A program made the translations under genes and the position numbers. The notes under the pieces are model-generated. The model made no database searches, had not been told where the DNA came from, and saw nothing but the letters and a program-made list of their open reading frames with translations. Of a DNA stretch of 43,650 nt, positions 24,396 to 34,164 are shown piece after piece (within the stretch, counting starts at the first letter, position 1; each line of letters starts with the position of its first letter). This stretch comes from Actinomycetota bacterium (lineage in GTDB: Bacteria; Actinomycetota; Actinomycetes; Nanopelagicales; Nanopelagicaceae). The stretch is from the NCBI GenBank assembly GCA_947372965.1, contig CANBVR010000009.1, positions 1 through 43,650 on the forward strand, given 5' to 3'.

Positions 24396-24398
24396 TTC

Positions 24399-25652
24399 AT
24401 GAGTTCTAAATTCACTCCCGCGCAGATTCGGAATGATTTTCCGATCTTCGCTAAAGTGATGCGTGGAAATAGTCGTCTCACCTACTTGGATAGCGGAGCG
24501 ACGTCTCAAAAACCACGTCAAGTTTTAGATGCTGAACGAAACTTCTATGAAAATCACAATGCGGCAGTCCATCGTGGCGCACATTTATTGGCCGAGGAGG
24601 CAAGTGAGGCCTATGAAGGAGCAAGGCAGAAGGTTGCGCAGTTTATTGGCGCAGATGTAGATGAAGTTATTTTCACAAAGAGCGCCACGGAAAGTTTAAA
24701 TGCGATTGCCTACTCCTTGGGAAATTCCGATCCGAAGAGTAAATATGCGTTAAAGCCGGGAGATCGAATCGTTGTTTCTGAAATGGAACACCATGCAAAT
24801 TTGATTCCCTGGCAACAACTTGCCAAGCGAACTGGGGCCGAGCTAGTTTGGTTTGAGGTTGACGCAGATGGGCGTTTAGATCTATCGAGCGCCGCGGATT
24901 TGATAAATGTCCGAACCAAGATAGTTGCACTTACGCATCAATCAAATGTTCTTGGCACCATCAATCCGATAGCTGATCTAGCTGAGATGGCACATAAAGT
25001 TGGGGCGCTATTTGTACTAGATGCATGTCAATCAGTTCCACATTTTCCGGTAAATGTTTCGCAACTAGGAGTTGATTTTCTCGCATTCTCTGGCCACAAA
25101 GCGATCGGTCCAACGGGGATAGGTGTCCTTTGGGGTAAGAGCGAACATCTAGAAGCGATGGAACCTTTTCTTTTCGGTGGTTCAATGATCGAGACAGTAA
25201 CGATGACGCAGGCAACTTGGGCGCCAGCGCCACGCAAGTTTGAAGCGGGTGTTCCAAATATGGCACAAGCTGTTGGGTTGGGTGCGGCAATTGATTATCT
25301 TCAAAATATCGGAATGGATTCAATTGCAAATCACGATTCAGAATTGACAGGTTATGCCCTTGAAAAGTTCTCCCGGCTATCTGGTGTAACCGTGATAGGT
25401 CCGAAAGATAATAAGGACCGTGGCGCAGTCATCTCATTTACCATTGATGGAATCCATCCACATGACGTAGGACAAGTTCTAGATCAATATGGAATCGCAG
25501 TAAGGACAGGTCACCACTGTGCCTGGCCATTGATGCGAAAATTCGGTATTGCTGGGACAACTCGCGCATCTTTCTATCTCTACAATGATTTTGCTGATGT
25601 TGACGGCCTAATCGCATCAATTGAAGATACCAAGAAATATTTTAAGGTGTAA
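24399..25652 (+). CDS. sufS: Cysteine desulfurase, SufS type
   Basis: YLDSGATSQKPRQVLDAE; FSGHKAIGPTGIGVLWGK; RTGHHCAWPLMRKFGI. Confidence 0.96.
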   Translation: MSSKFTPAQIRNDFPIFAKVMRGNSRLTYLDSGATSQKPRQVLDAERNFYENHNAAVHRGAHLLAEEASEAYEGARQKVAQFIGADVDEVIFTKSATESLNAIAYSLGNSDPKSKYALKPGDRIVVSEMEHHANLIPWQQLAKRTGAELVWFEVDADGRLDLSSAADLINVRTKIVALTHQSNVLGTINPIADLAEMAHKVGALFVLDACQSVPHFPVNVSQLGVDFLAFSGHKAIGPTGIGVLWGKSEHLEAMEPFLFGGSMIETVTMTQATWAPAPRKFEAGVPNMAQAVGLGAAIDYLQNIGMDSIANHDSELTGYALEKFSRLSGVTVIGPKDNKDRGAVISFTIDGIHPHDVGQVLDQYGIAVRTGHHCAWPLMRKFGIAGTTRASFYLYNDFADVDGLIASIEDTKKYFKV

Positions 25653-25654
25653 TA

Positions 25655-26101
25655 GTGGAACTTGATTCGCTCTATCAACAAGTGATTTTGGATCACTATA
25701 AAAATCCACAACATAAGAAATTAGTCAATGAATATAGTGCGCAGGTTCACCACGTTAATCCAAGCTGTGGCGATGAAATCACTCTTAATTTGAAATTAGT
25801 AGGGGAGAAGGTTGAAAGTATTTCTTGGGATGGGGTTGGATGTTCGATCTCCCAGGCAAGTACTTCAATTATGACCGAGCTAGTCCTCGGGAAAGATATT
25901 AAATCCGCCTTTGCAATATTGGCAGAGTTCACTGAGCTAATGCAGAGTAAGGGTCTTAAGTCAGGGGATGAAGATCTCCTGGAAGATGCGGTCGCGCTGG
26001 CTGGGGTTTCCAAATTTCCTGCGAGAATTAAGTGCGCTTTATTGGGTTGGATGGCATTTAAAGATGCGGTTCTACAAAGTCAAGATAAACTGGGGGAATA
26101 A
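25655..26101 (+). CDS. sufU: Fe-S assembly protein / sulfurtransferase SufU
   Basis: LYQQVILDHYKNPQHKK; NPSCGDEI, GCSISQAS, RIKCALLGW (three conserved cysteines). Confidence 0.95.
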   Translation: MELDSLYQQVILDHYKNPQHKKLVNEYSAQVHHVNPSCGDEITLNLKLVGEKVESISWDGVGCSISQASTSIMTELVLGKDIKSAFAILAEFTELMQSKGLKSGDEDLLEDAVALAGVSKFPARIKCALLGWMAFKDAVLQSQDKLGE

Positions 26102-26421
26102 TGAGTGATAAAACCACGACAATAGATGACATTACCGAGGCAATGAAGGATGTAATTGATCCAGAGCTTGGGATAAACGTGATTGATTTAGGTTTGGTTT
26201 ATGACATGCGTCTTGACGAAGGAAATATCGTAACTTTGGATATGACTCTCACTTCGGCCGCTTGCCCACTCCAAGATGTTATTGAAGATCAAACCCATTC
26301 CGTTTTGCAAGATCTAGCTTCGGATGTGAAGATTAATTGGGTCTGGATGCCACCGTGGGGTCCAAATAAGATCACTGATGATGGGCGTGAGCAACTACGC
26401 GCCATCGGCTTCACTGTTTGA
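26101..26421 (+). CDS. sufT: DUF59/MIP18 family protein, SufT-like
   Basis: AMKDVIDPELGINVIDLGLVYDM; TLTSAACPLQDVIEDQ; end of suf cluster. Confidence 0.9.
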   Translation: MSDKTTTIDDITEAMKDVIDPELGINVIDLGLVYDMRLDEGNIVTLDMTLTSAACPLQDVIEDQTHSVLQDLASDVKINWVWMPPWGPNKITDDGREQLRAIGFTV

Positions 26422-26433
26422 TTTGACTCTCTA

Positions 26434-28302
26434 ATGTCGATGCATAGCCAGTGGATGGCAATGCGCTCTTTAACTTCTGATCAATCAGTCAAAAATCAGA
26501 AGCTTAAGCCAGGCACCTTAAAGCGAATTATTTCATTTGCCAAACCTTACAAAATCTATCTGATTGTATTTCTTGCGACGGTAGTCATTGATTCAGTACT
26601 GGTTGTGGCCACACCCCTTCTATTACGCTCCTTAATAGATAAGGGCGTAATCCCCGGGCGAGGCGATGTAGTTACACGTCTGGCAATTATTGTGGGAGTT
26701 TTGGCAGTAGCGGATGCTGGTTTCAATATGTTTGGTCGCTGGTTTTCAAGTCGAATCGGTGAGGGCTTAATTTACGATTTACGTACCCAAGTCTTCGCGC
26801 ACGTGCAACGTCAATCAATCGCATTCTTTACAAGAACTCAAACCGGCGCGCTTATTTCGCGGATAAATTCGGATGTAATTGGGGCTCAACAGGCATTTAC
26901 TGCAACCCTCTCTGGAGTACTTAGCAATACCTTGAGTTTGCTACTAGTTTCAATTGCAATGCTCACTCTTTCGTGGCAAATTACTTTGATTTCGCTTCTA
27001 CTCTTGCCAGTCTTTCTTATCCCGACAAAATGGATCGGCAAGAAATTACAGGGTTATACGCGCCGTTCCTTTGAATTGAATGCTGAAATGTCCTCAACCA
27101 TGACCGAACGATTCAACGTATCCGGTGCTCTTTTAGTATCACTCTATGGCGATAACGATAAAGAATTGAAGAATTTTTCAGGTAAAGCGCGAAACGTGGC
27201 GGATATGGGCGTCAATATAGCAATGCTAAACCGGATATTTTTCATTGCTATGACTTCAGTAGCTGCAGTTGCTACTTCGTTTGCTTATGGAATTGGTGGT
27301 CATCTGGCCATTAATAAATCTATAACTGTCGGAACGTTGCTTGCAATAACCGCTCTACTCGCTCGCCTTTACGGTCCACTTACAGCTCTTTCAAATGTAC
27401 GAGTCGATGTCATGTCAGCGTTAGTTTCATTCGAACGCGTTTTTGAAGTATTGGATCTAGAGCCAATGGTTAAAGATCCGCTAGCGCCTATTTCAATTCC
27501 TAGTACAACTCCAGAAATTAGATTTCAGGATGTACATTTTTCTTACCCAAAGGCATCGCAGATTTCTCTTGCTTCCCTTGAAAGCGCGGCGAAGCCTGAG
27601 ATAGTGGAGAGTGGAACTGTCCTGAGTGGGATTACTTTCAACGTCAAAGCTGGAACTCTTACTGCGATTGTTGGACCTTCAGGCGCTGGAAAGAGCACAA
27701 TTTCGGCTCTAATTCCAAGGCTTTACGATGTTACATCTGGAGCAATTACGATCAATGAAGTAGATATAAAGAAGGCGAGCATTTTAGAGCTCCGTAAATT
27801 AATTGGTGTCGTAACCCAAGATTCACATATGTTTCACGAAAGTATTCGAGCAAATCTCCTTTATGCAAAGTCAGATGCCACCGAGGCAGAACTTCTTGCG
27901 GCTTGTGATTCAGCGCAGATAGGAAATTTTATTCGCTCTCTACCAAATGGATTCGATACGGTGGTTGGAGAACGCGGCCATAGACTTTCAGGTGGCGAAA
28001 AGCAGAGACTGGCGATTGCGAGATTATTATTGAAAGCGCCAAAAATTGTAATCCTCGACGAAGCCACCGCTCATTTGGATTCCGAAAATGAGGCCTTGGT
28101 TCAAAAGGCTTTTGAAACTGCATTGCAGGGCAGAACTAGCGTCGTCATTGCTCATCGACTTTCAACTATTCAAGGTGCTGATCAGATTATCGTTTTAGAA
28201 GATGGAAAGATTGCTGAAATTGGAAGACATGACGAATTAGTTGCAAAGCGTGGATTATATTTTGAGTTATTTCAGCGTCAATCACTTGGGGTTGCGGAAT
28301 AG
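26434..28302 (+). CDS. ABC transporter, fused TM and ATP-binding exporter half-transporter
   Basis: N-terminal six-TM domain; GPSGAGKSTISALIPRLYDV, LSGGEKQRLAIARLLLKAPKIVILDEATAHLD. Confidence 0.93.
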   Translation: MSMHSQWMAMRSLTSDQSVKNQKLKPGTLKRIISFAKPYKIYLIVFLATVVIDSVLVVATPLLLRSLIDKGVIPGRGDVVTRLAIIVGVLAVADAGFNMFGRWFSSRIGEGLIYDLRTQVFAHVQRQSIAFFTRTQTGALISRINSDVIGAQQAFTATLSGVLSNTLSLLLVSIAMLTLSWQITLISLLLLPVFLIPTKWIGKKLQGYTRRSFELNAEMSSTMTERFNVSGALLVSLYGDNDKELKNFSGKARNVADMGVNIAMLNRIFFIAMTSVAAVATSFAYGIGGHLAINKSITVGTLLAITALLARLYGPLTALSNVRVDVMSALVSFERVFEVLDLEPMVKDPLAPISIPSTTPEIRFQDVHFSYPKASQISLASLESAAKPEIVESGTVLSGITFNVKAGTLTAIVGPSGAGKSTISALIPRLYDVTSGAITINEVDIKKASILELRKLIGVVTQDSHMFHESIRANLLYAKSDATEAELLAACDSAQIGNFIRSLPNGFDTVVGERGHRLSGGEKQRLAIARLLLKAPKIVILDEATAHLDSENEALVQKAFETALQGRTSVVIAHRLSTIQGADQIIVLEDGKIAEIGRHDELVAKRGLYFELFQRQSLGVAE

Positions 28303-28977
28303 AAGAATTCGCGCAACGGCGATCATGAAGCCAAAAGCTAGCCATTGAATCGCGTAAGCGTAGTGAGGTCCATTTGAAAGCTCGGGCAGATCGATTGGTT
28401 TCAATGGTGAGACATCTGAGCTTGGGAGAAGATCTAAGTAATAATTCTTAGCCCCAACTCCTTGAAGTGCGGAGAGTTTAGAAATTCTCTTAGGTGCAGA
28501 TGTGGCGAAGAAACTCCCAGCTACTTGGGGGGCCAAATTTTCAGAGCGAATCCTGACATTTATTTCCATTTGTTTCGTGGATATTTGTGGAATAGACGGA
28601 AGAGTCTTTGCGTCTTTACCGGCTTTTACCCAACCACGATCGATCCAGTATTTATCACCGTTTTGAGATTTAAAGAGTTGTAAGACCTCAAAGCCATAAA
28701 CACCATTTGAGTAGCGATCCCTTACGAGCGATTGGTGTCCCAAATCAAAATTTCCTAAAAGGATGCCCCTGCGCAGATTATCTTTGACGGGGTCAATGCC
28801 ATTGAATTCACTTGGACTTAAGGCAGACTTCGATAAGTTATTGGAAATTACTTTATTGCTAAACGCTCGATCAGAGCCTCGCTGGTATTGCCATTGCGCC
28901 GCGATAAGACAGAGACCAATTAATACAATGGCCAAAAGAGTTTGTAGGATTTCGATCAGATTGAAAAAGCGCTTCAT
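28282..28977 (-). CDS. SURF1 family protein
   Basis: Two terminal TM helices, AAQWQYQRGSDRAF, GVYGFEVLQLFKSQNGDKYWIDRGWV, YAIQWLAFG. Confidence 0.87.
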   Translation of the reverse strand: MKRFFNLIEILQTLLAIVLIGLCLIAAQWQYQRGSDRAFSNKVISNNLSKSALSPSEFNGIDPVKDNLRRGILLGNFDLGHQSLVRDRYSNGVYGFEVLQLFKSQNGDKYWIDRGWVKAGKDAKTLPSIPQISTKQMEINVRIRSENLAPQVAGSFFATSAPKRISKLSALQGVGAKNYYLDLLPSSDVSPLKPIDLPELSNGPHYAYAIQWLAFGFMIAVARILLFRNPK

Positions 28978-28982
28978 CCTTC

Positions 28983-29282
28983 TTAATTTCCGATTGCTTT
29001 ATTGTTTCCATCAAAATGAACAGTTTCACGATTTATCGTTTCCCGACCAGCGTTCGCGATCACAACTGCCACATATGGAAGGAAGACGGCCCCAACTAGT
29101 GTGAACCATCTGTATGGGCTTGGAAGAATGACGGTGAGAATAAAACAAAGGGTACGGACCATCATTGATATGAAATATCGCTTTGCGCGACCCGATTGAT
29201 CCTTCGTGAGACTTGCTCCGGCTGAGGTAATAGAAGTCGGGGCTGCGAGCGCTCTTCCTAGTTTCTTGGCTCGCTTTCTCAT
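28983..29282 (-). CDS. DUF3099 family membrane protein
   Basis: PTSITSAGASLTKDQSGRAKRYFISMMVRTLCFIL...PYRWFTLVGAVFLPYVAVVIANAGRE; typical actinobacterial DUF3099 next to SURF1/fabG. Confidence 0.82.
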   Translation of the reverse strand: MRKRAKKLGRALAAPTSITSAGASLTKDQSGRAKRYFISMMVRTLCFILTVILPSPYRWFTLVGAVFLPYVAVVIANAGRETINRETVHFDGNNKAIGN

Positions 29283-29337
29283 GGTGCAACAGTACGCGTA
29301 GTTGACTAGGAATCTTAATTAACGTTCAAAGATCCTT

Positions 29338-29381
29338 CGAAGATCGCCAGAAGATCGCCAGAAGATCGCCAGAAGATCGCT
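29338..29381. repeat. 11-bp tandem repeat (four copies of [ac]GAAGATCGC[ct]) flanked by CCTTCGA/TCGAAGG inverted repeat
   Basis: cGAAGATCGCC / aGAAGATCGCC / aGAAGATCGCC / aGAAGATCGCt; arms CCTTCGA 29334-29340 and TCGAAGG 29381-29387. Confidence 0.97.
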
Positions 29382-29425
29382 CGAAGGTGCTTTGGGTACG
29401 CCTTAGTAACAAGTAGGTTTCTCCT

Positions 29426-30136
29426 GTGAGTGATAAACAAGTTGTGCTGGTCACAGGTGGCAATCGAGGGATTGGACTTGCCATTGCTCAGGAATTTAAA
29501 GAGCGTGATTATCAGGTCGTAATTAGTCACCGATCAGGAGTTTGCCCATCAGGCTTTGATGGGGTTCTTATGGATGTCACCAATTCGCAGAGTGTCGATG
29601 CCGCAATTAAGGAGATCGAAGAAAAGTTTGGTGGCGTGGACATTCTCGTAGCAAATGCTGGAATTACTAAAGATGGTTTAGTAATGCGTATGTCTGATGA
29701 GGATTTTCTTTCTGTTGTAGACACCAATCTAACTGGTGCTTTTAGAGTTGCTCGAGCTGTAACCCGCGGCATGATGAAGAAGAAGAGTGGAAGAATAATT
29801 TTTGTTGGATCAGTTGTTGGATTACTTGGTTCTGCTGGACAGGTAAATTACGCAGCAACTAAGAGTGGACTAGTTGGCATGGCTCGATCTTTCGCTCGCG
29901 AGTTGGGCAGTCGAGGAATTACTGCAAATGTAGTAGCACCTGGATTTGTAGATACGGATATGACTGCCGTTCTTGATGAAAAGCGAAAAGAAGAGATAAT
30001 TTCGGCTGTTCCACTTCAAAGATTTTGTACACCTAAAGAGATTGCCGGAGTGGTCGAGTTTCTGGCTTCACCGCAAGCAAGTTATATAACTGGCGCGGTC
30101 ATCCCTGTTGATGGCGGCTTAGGAATGGGGCATTAA
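29426..30136 (+). CDS. fabG: 3-oxoacyl-[ACP] reductase
   Basis: VLVTGGNRGIGLAIAQEF; NAGITKDGLVMRM; NYAATKSGLVGMARSFARELGSRGITANVVAPGFVDTDM; GTG start. Confidence 0.95.
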   Translation: MSDKQVVLVTGGNRGIGLAIAQEFKERDYQVVISHRSGVCPSGFDGVLMDVTNSQSVDAAIKEIEEKFGGVDILVANAGITKDGLVMRMSDEDFLSVVDTNLTGAFRVARAVTRGMMKKKSGRIIFVGSVVGLLGSAGQVNYAATKSGLVGMARSFARELGSRGITANVVAPGFVDTDMTAVLDEKRKEEIISAVPLQRFCTPKEIAGVVEFLASPQASYITGAVIPVDGGLGMGH

Positions 30137-30138
30137 AG

Positions 30139-30909
30139 ATGGGAATCTTAAAAGATAAAAATATTCTAGTTACCGGAGTCCTTACGGAATCTTCGATCGC
30201 CTTCCACATCGCCCGAATTGCTCAAGAACAGGGCGCTAGTGTCGTCTTGAGTTCTTTTGGACGTGCCTTAAGTATCACTAACCGGATCGCTGCCAGATTG
30301 CCAAAGCCAGCCCCAGTTATCGAACTAGATGTAACGAACGTCGAACACCTAGATAGCCTTGCAGCAAACCTCAAATCGCATTTTGATCATATAGATGGAG
30401 TAGTTCACTCAATTGGCTTTGCTCCTGAAGCAGCTCTTGGTGGTAATTTTCTAAATACCCAGTGGGAAGATGTAGCCACGGCGGTTCATGTTTCAACTTT
30501 TTCCTATAAGTCTTTGACAATGGCATGCAAGCCCCTCTTTCGTAAAGAAGGAGCAAGTGTTGTCGGCCTTACCTTTGATGCAACGGTTGCTTGGCCAAAA
30601 TATGACTGGATGGGCGTTGCCAAGGCAGGCCTTGAATCAGCAAATAGATACTTGGCTCGCGATCTTGGAGTTGAGAATATTCGTTGCAATCTAATCGCCG
30701 CCGGTCCAATTAAGACGATGGCAGCAAAATCAATTCCAGGATTTGAAGATTTCGAAAGCGTCTGGAGTGAACGAGCGCCACTCGCCTGGGATGTCTCAGA
30801 TCCGATTCCAGCCGCCCAAGGGGCAGTTGCACTTTTGTCGGATTTCTTCCCAAAGACCACTGGCGAAATAATTCATGTCGACGGTGGCGTCCACGCTATC
30901 GGCGGCTGA
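30139..30909 (+). CDS. fabI: Enoyl-[ACP] reductase (NADH)
   Basis: LKDKNILVTGVLTESSIAFHIARIAQEQGASVVLSSFGRA; YDWMGVAKAGLESANRYLARDLG. Confidence 0.95.
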   Translation: MGILKDKNILVTGVLTESSIAFHIARIAQEQGASVVLSSFGRALSITNRIAARLPKPAPVIELDVTNVEHLDSLAANLKSHFDHIDGVVHSIGFAPEAALGGNFLNTQWEDVATAVHVSTFSYKSLTMACKPLFRKEGASVVGLTFDATVAWPKYDWMGVAKAGLESANRYLARDLGVENIRCNLIAAGPIKTMAAKSIPGFEDFESVWSERAPLAWDVSDPIPAAQGAVALLSDFFPKTTGEIIHVDGGVHAIGG

Positions 30910-31051
30910 TCTAGACTGAATTAGGCTCACTTTTACCTCGATTTTAGATCCAAGGATCCTTCAGGTAACCTAAGCCCATCAAGTGGAGTTTGTCGCTCCC
31001 ACCTTCTTAGCCAGGCGTAGCCTGAGTTAACTGGTCAAGTAAGGCCGTTTG

Positions 31052-31077
31052 ATCCAATTCACTTTGGATTGATTTTT
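31052..31077 (+). terminator. Attenuator-like hairpin plus T-tract in infC leader
   Basis: ATCCAA-TTCACT-TTGGAT followed by TGATTTTT, 52 nt upstream of the probable infC start. Confidence 0.45.
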
Positions 31078-31128
31078 GGCCATATTTATTGCGACTGCCT
31101 CCACCTGCAACTTAAAGGAATTGGGGGA

Positions 31129-31746
31129 ATTATCAGCACATCTGAGCCAAGAATCAACGATCGAATTCGTGTTCCACAAGTTCGTTTGATTGGTTTTGAC
31201 GGAGAGCAAGTTGGCGTAGTCGATATCGATACAGCTTTGAAATTAGCTGATGAAGTCGGGTTAGACCTCGTTGAAATTGCACCAGATGCCCAGCCACCAG
31301 TCTGCAAAGTAATGGATTTCGGAAAATACAAATACGAAATCGCGCAGAAGGCTCGAGAGGCACGTCAGAATCAAACACACATTGTTGTAAAGGAAATGCG
31401 TCTTCGTCCAAAGATTGAGCCACATGATTACGAAACAAAGCGGAATCATATTGAGAAATTCTTAAAAGGTGGCGACAAGGTTAAGGTGACAATTCAATTC
31501 CGCGGACGTGAGCAGGCAAGACCAGAAATCGGTTTTCGCCTACTTATGAAGTTGGCAGCAGAATTATCCGAAGTGGCATTTGTTGAATTCGCCCCAAAGC
31601 AAGAGGGACGAAGCATGACGATGGTATTAGGAACGAATGTAAAGAAGGGTCAATCGACAGCTGCGCAAAAGACGGCGAGCAAGAATAAGTCGGCTGACAA
31701 GAAAGTTGAAAACGAAGAAGTAACAACAGTTTCAGAAGATAACTAA
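31129..31746 (+). CDS. infC: Translation initiation factor IF-3
   Basis: [45 protein letters not shown]; start placed at ATT 31129 (ATC at 31132 equally plausible), because homology begins there and no in-frame ATG/GTG/TTG lies close by. Confidence 0.9.
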   Translation: MISTSEPRINDRIRVPQVRLIGFDGEQVGVVDIDTALKLADEVGLDLVEIAPDAQPPVCKVMDFGKYKYEIAQKAREARQNQTHIVVKEMRLRPKIEPHDYETKRNHIEKFLKGGDKVKVTIQFRGREQARPEIGFRLLMKLAAELSEVAFVEFAPKQEGRSMTMVLGTNVKKGQSTAAQKTASKNKSADKKVENEEVTTVSEDN

Positions 31747-31761
31747 CTGGGAGGTTAGCGA

Positions 31762-31959
31762 ATGCCAAAGATGAAGACCCATAGCGGAGCGAAGAAGACT
31801 TTTCGCCTTACCGGAACTGGAAAGGTTATGCACGAGCGTGCAGGCAAGCGCCACCTTCTAGAACACAAGTCATCAAGAGTTACACGTCGTCTATCGAGCG
31901 ATTCAGTTGCGAAGGCACCTGTCTCAACAACTGCCAAGCGCATGCTCGGTCTGAAGTAA
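31762..31959 (+). CDS. rpmI: 50S ribosomal protein L35
   Basis: [37 protein letters not shown]. Confidence 0.98.
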   Translation: MPKMKTHSGAKKTFRLTGTGKVMHERAGKRHLLEHKSSRVTRRLSSDSVAKAPVSTTAKRMLGLK

Positions 31960-31974
31960 GGGGAGGAATAAACC

Positions 31975-32337
31975 ATGGCAAGAGTAAAACGCGGAGTACA
32001 CGCAGCTAAGAAGCGCCGTACAACTTTAGAACGTGCCGCCGGATATCGTGGTCAACGTTCTCGTCTTTTCGCAAAGGCTAAAGAGCAAGTAACACACTCA
32101 CTCGTTTATGCGTTCAACGATCGCAAAGACAAGAAGGGTGACTTCCGTCGCCTCTGGATTCAACGCATCAATGCGGGTGCTCGCGAAAATGGAATTACTT
32201 ATAACCGTTTTATCCAAGGGCTGAAAGGTGCCGGCATCGAAGTTGATCGTCGCGTTCTTTCAGAACTCGCAACAAACGATCCAGCTGCATTCAAGGCTCT
32301 CGTAGAAGTTGCACGCCAACACGTTGTAAATGCCTAA
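31975..32337 (+). CDS. rplT: 50S ribosomal protein L20
   Basis: [39 protein letters not shown]. Confidence 0.98.
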   Translation: MARVKRGVHAAKKRRTTLERAAGYRGQRSRLFAKAKEQVTHSLVYAFNDRKDKKGDFRRLWIQRINAGARENGITYNRFIQGLKGAGIEVDRRVLSELATNDPAAFKALVEVARQHVVNA

Positions 32338-33136
32338 TAACCAAATTACGAGCCTTCATTCTCCGCATGTCGAGAGAGTGAAGGCTCTTTTGGGTTCTCG
32401 TGGCAAAAAGGTTAGACAAGCTGAGAAAGAATTTGTCGCAGATGGTATTCAGAGCGTTAGAGAGGCCCTTCGTCCAACTTACGAATCGGCTCCTAAAATT
32501 TTACATTTATATGTTACTGAAAAGGGCTTTGCAAAACTCTCGGCAGAACTTGATCCAGAATTGCTAAAAAGTGCACCACTTGTTCATGTTTCAGATGAAG
32601 TAATGAGCGCGATGGCAGATACCGAGTCGCCGCAAGGAATTCTTGCGTTATGTAAATACACTGAAATGACCCTTTACAAAATTGGGCAAGCGCAGGCAAA
32701 AAGAGTTGCATATTTCTGGGAGATTCAGGATCCGGGCAATTGCGGAACAGTGATACGAACTGCCGAGGCATGTGGTTTTGACGCGGTCATCTTTTCAACT
32801 AATAGCGTTGATGCATATTCTCCTAAGACGGTGCGCGCCACGGTTGGAGCTATTTGGCACATTCCAGTTGTTGAAGGTGTTGCTTTAGAAGAATTGATGG
32901 AATTCTCGGTCAAGCAGGGCTTTGAAACAATCGCTTTTGCGGGAGATGCCCCTGACTCGCTTTTCGATATTGCCAAGAGTGAAAAACCACTATTGATTTT
33001 TGGAAATGAAGCTCGTGGGCTGCCAGCAATAGAGAGTTTGACTCACCGCGTAAATATCCCGATGAAGGGAAATTCCGAAAGTTTAAATGTGGCAAGCGCC
33101 GCCGCAATCGCGATGTTTGAAGTAGGAATTCGGTAG
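32330..33136 (+). CDS. TrmH/SpoU family 23S rRNA 2'-O-ribose methyltransferase
   Basis: [59 protein letters not shown]. Confidence 0.93.
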   Translation: MPNNQITSLHSPHVERVKALLGSRGKKVRQAEKEFVADGIQSVREALRPTYESAPKILHLYVTEKGFAKLSAELDPELLKSAPLVHVSDEVMSAMADTESPQGILALCKYTEMTLYKIGQAQAKRVAYFWEIQDPGNCGTVIRTAEACGFDAVIFSTNSVDAYSPKTVRATVGAIWHIPVVEGVALEELMEFSVKQGFETIAFAGDAPDSLFDIAKSEKPLLIFGNEARGLPAIESLTHRVNIPMKGNSESLNVASAAAIAMFEVGIR

Positions 33137-33147
33137 GATTTGCGATT

Positions 33148-34164
33148 ATGTCGTCAACTCCTGGAGATATTGCATCGATCGTTAAAAGCGCTCTAAATGC
33201 GATCAAGGGAGCTAGCGATCTAGCTGCAATAAAGCTAGTAAAGATCGAACACCTAGGGGACAAATCTGCTCTTGCCAAAGCGAGCCAAAGTTTAGGTTCC
33301 CTTGCTCCAGATCAAAAAGCAGAATTTGGAAAAATTGTTGGAGCTGGGAAAGCCGAAGTAAATAGCGCATTCGAAGCACGTGTAACTCAATTAGAGCTAG
33401 AACGTGACGCACGTGTCCTAGTTGAAGAGCGAGTAGATGTAACGTTGCCGGCATCTAAGTTGCCTAAAGGTGGATTACATCCGTTAACTATTTTGACCAA
33501 CGAAATAAGTGACCTTTTTCTTGGTCTTGGGTACCGAGTCGCAGAGGGTCCGGAATTGGAATCTGAATGGCTCAATTTTGACGCTTTAAATATCCCTGCT
33601 GACCATCCTGCGCGCACGATGCAAGATACATTTTTCGTCGAACCACTTGACGCTAAATTGGTTTTACGAACGCATACCTCGCCAGTACAAATTCGTACGA
33701 TGTTGGAAAACAAGCCACCAATTTACGTTATCTGTCCGGGGCGCACTTACCGTGCAGATGAACTCGATGCGACACATACACCCGTCTTTTCTCAGGTAGA
33801 GGGCTTAGTTATTGATCGCGGAATAACTATGGCAGATCTAAAGGGAACTTTAGATTATTTTGCACAAGCGATGTTTGGACCAGATGTTAAGACAAGATTG
33901 CGTCCATCTTTCTTCCCATTCACTGAACCAAGTGCTGAAGTTGATTTCTTCTTCAACGGCCGATGGGTCGAATGGGGCGGCTGTGGCATGGTAAATCCAA
34001 AGGTGTTACAGGTTTGCGGGATAGATACTGATGAATTTTCTGGATTTGCCTTCGGTATGGGACTTGAGCGCACTTTGATGGTGCGTCATGGAATCACGGA
34101 TATGCATGACATCGTCGAAGGTGATATCCGCTTTACTAAAGCCTTTGGATTGGGTGGACGATGA
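33148..34164 (+). CDS. pheS: Phenylalanine-tRNA ligase alpha subunit
   Basis: HPLTILTNEISDLFLGLGYRVAEGPELESEWLNFDALNIPADHPARTMQDTFF; GCGMVNPKVL. Confidence 0.98.
   Translation: MSSTPGDIASIVKSALNAIKGASDLAAIKLVKIEHLGDKSALAKASQSLGSLAPDQKAEFGKIVGAGKAEVNSAFEARVTQLELERDARVLVEERVDVTLPASKLPKGGLHPLTILTNEISDLFLGLGYRVAEGPELESEWLNFDALNIPADHPARTMQDTFFVEPLDAKLVLRTHTSPVQIRTMLENKPPIYVICPGRTYRADELDATHTPVFSQVEGLVIDRGITMADLKGTLDYFAQAMFGPDVKTRLRPSFFPFTEPSAEVDFFFNGRWVEWGGCGMVNPKVLQVCGIDTDEFSGFAFGMGLERTLMVRHGITDMHDIVEGDIRFTKAFGLGGR

Noticed and set aside
29315-29530. 71-aa minus-strand ORF spanning the 11-bp repeat array and the fabG start
   Set aside because: Its protein is largely the translated repeat and antisense fabG; no independent coding support.
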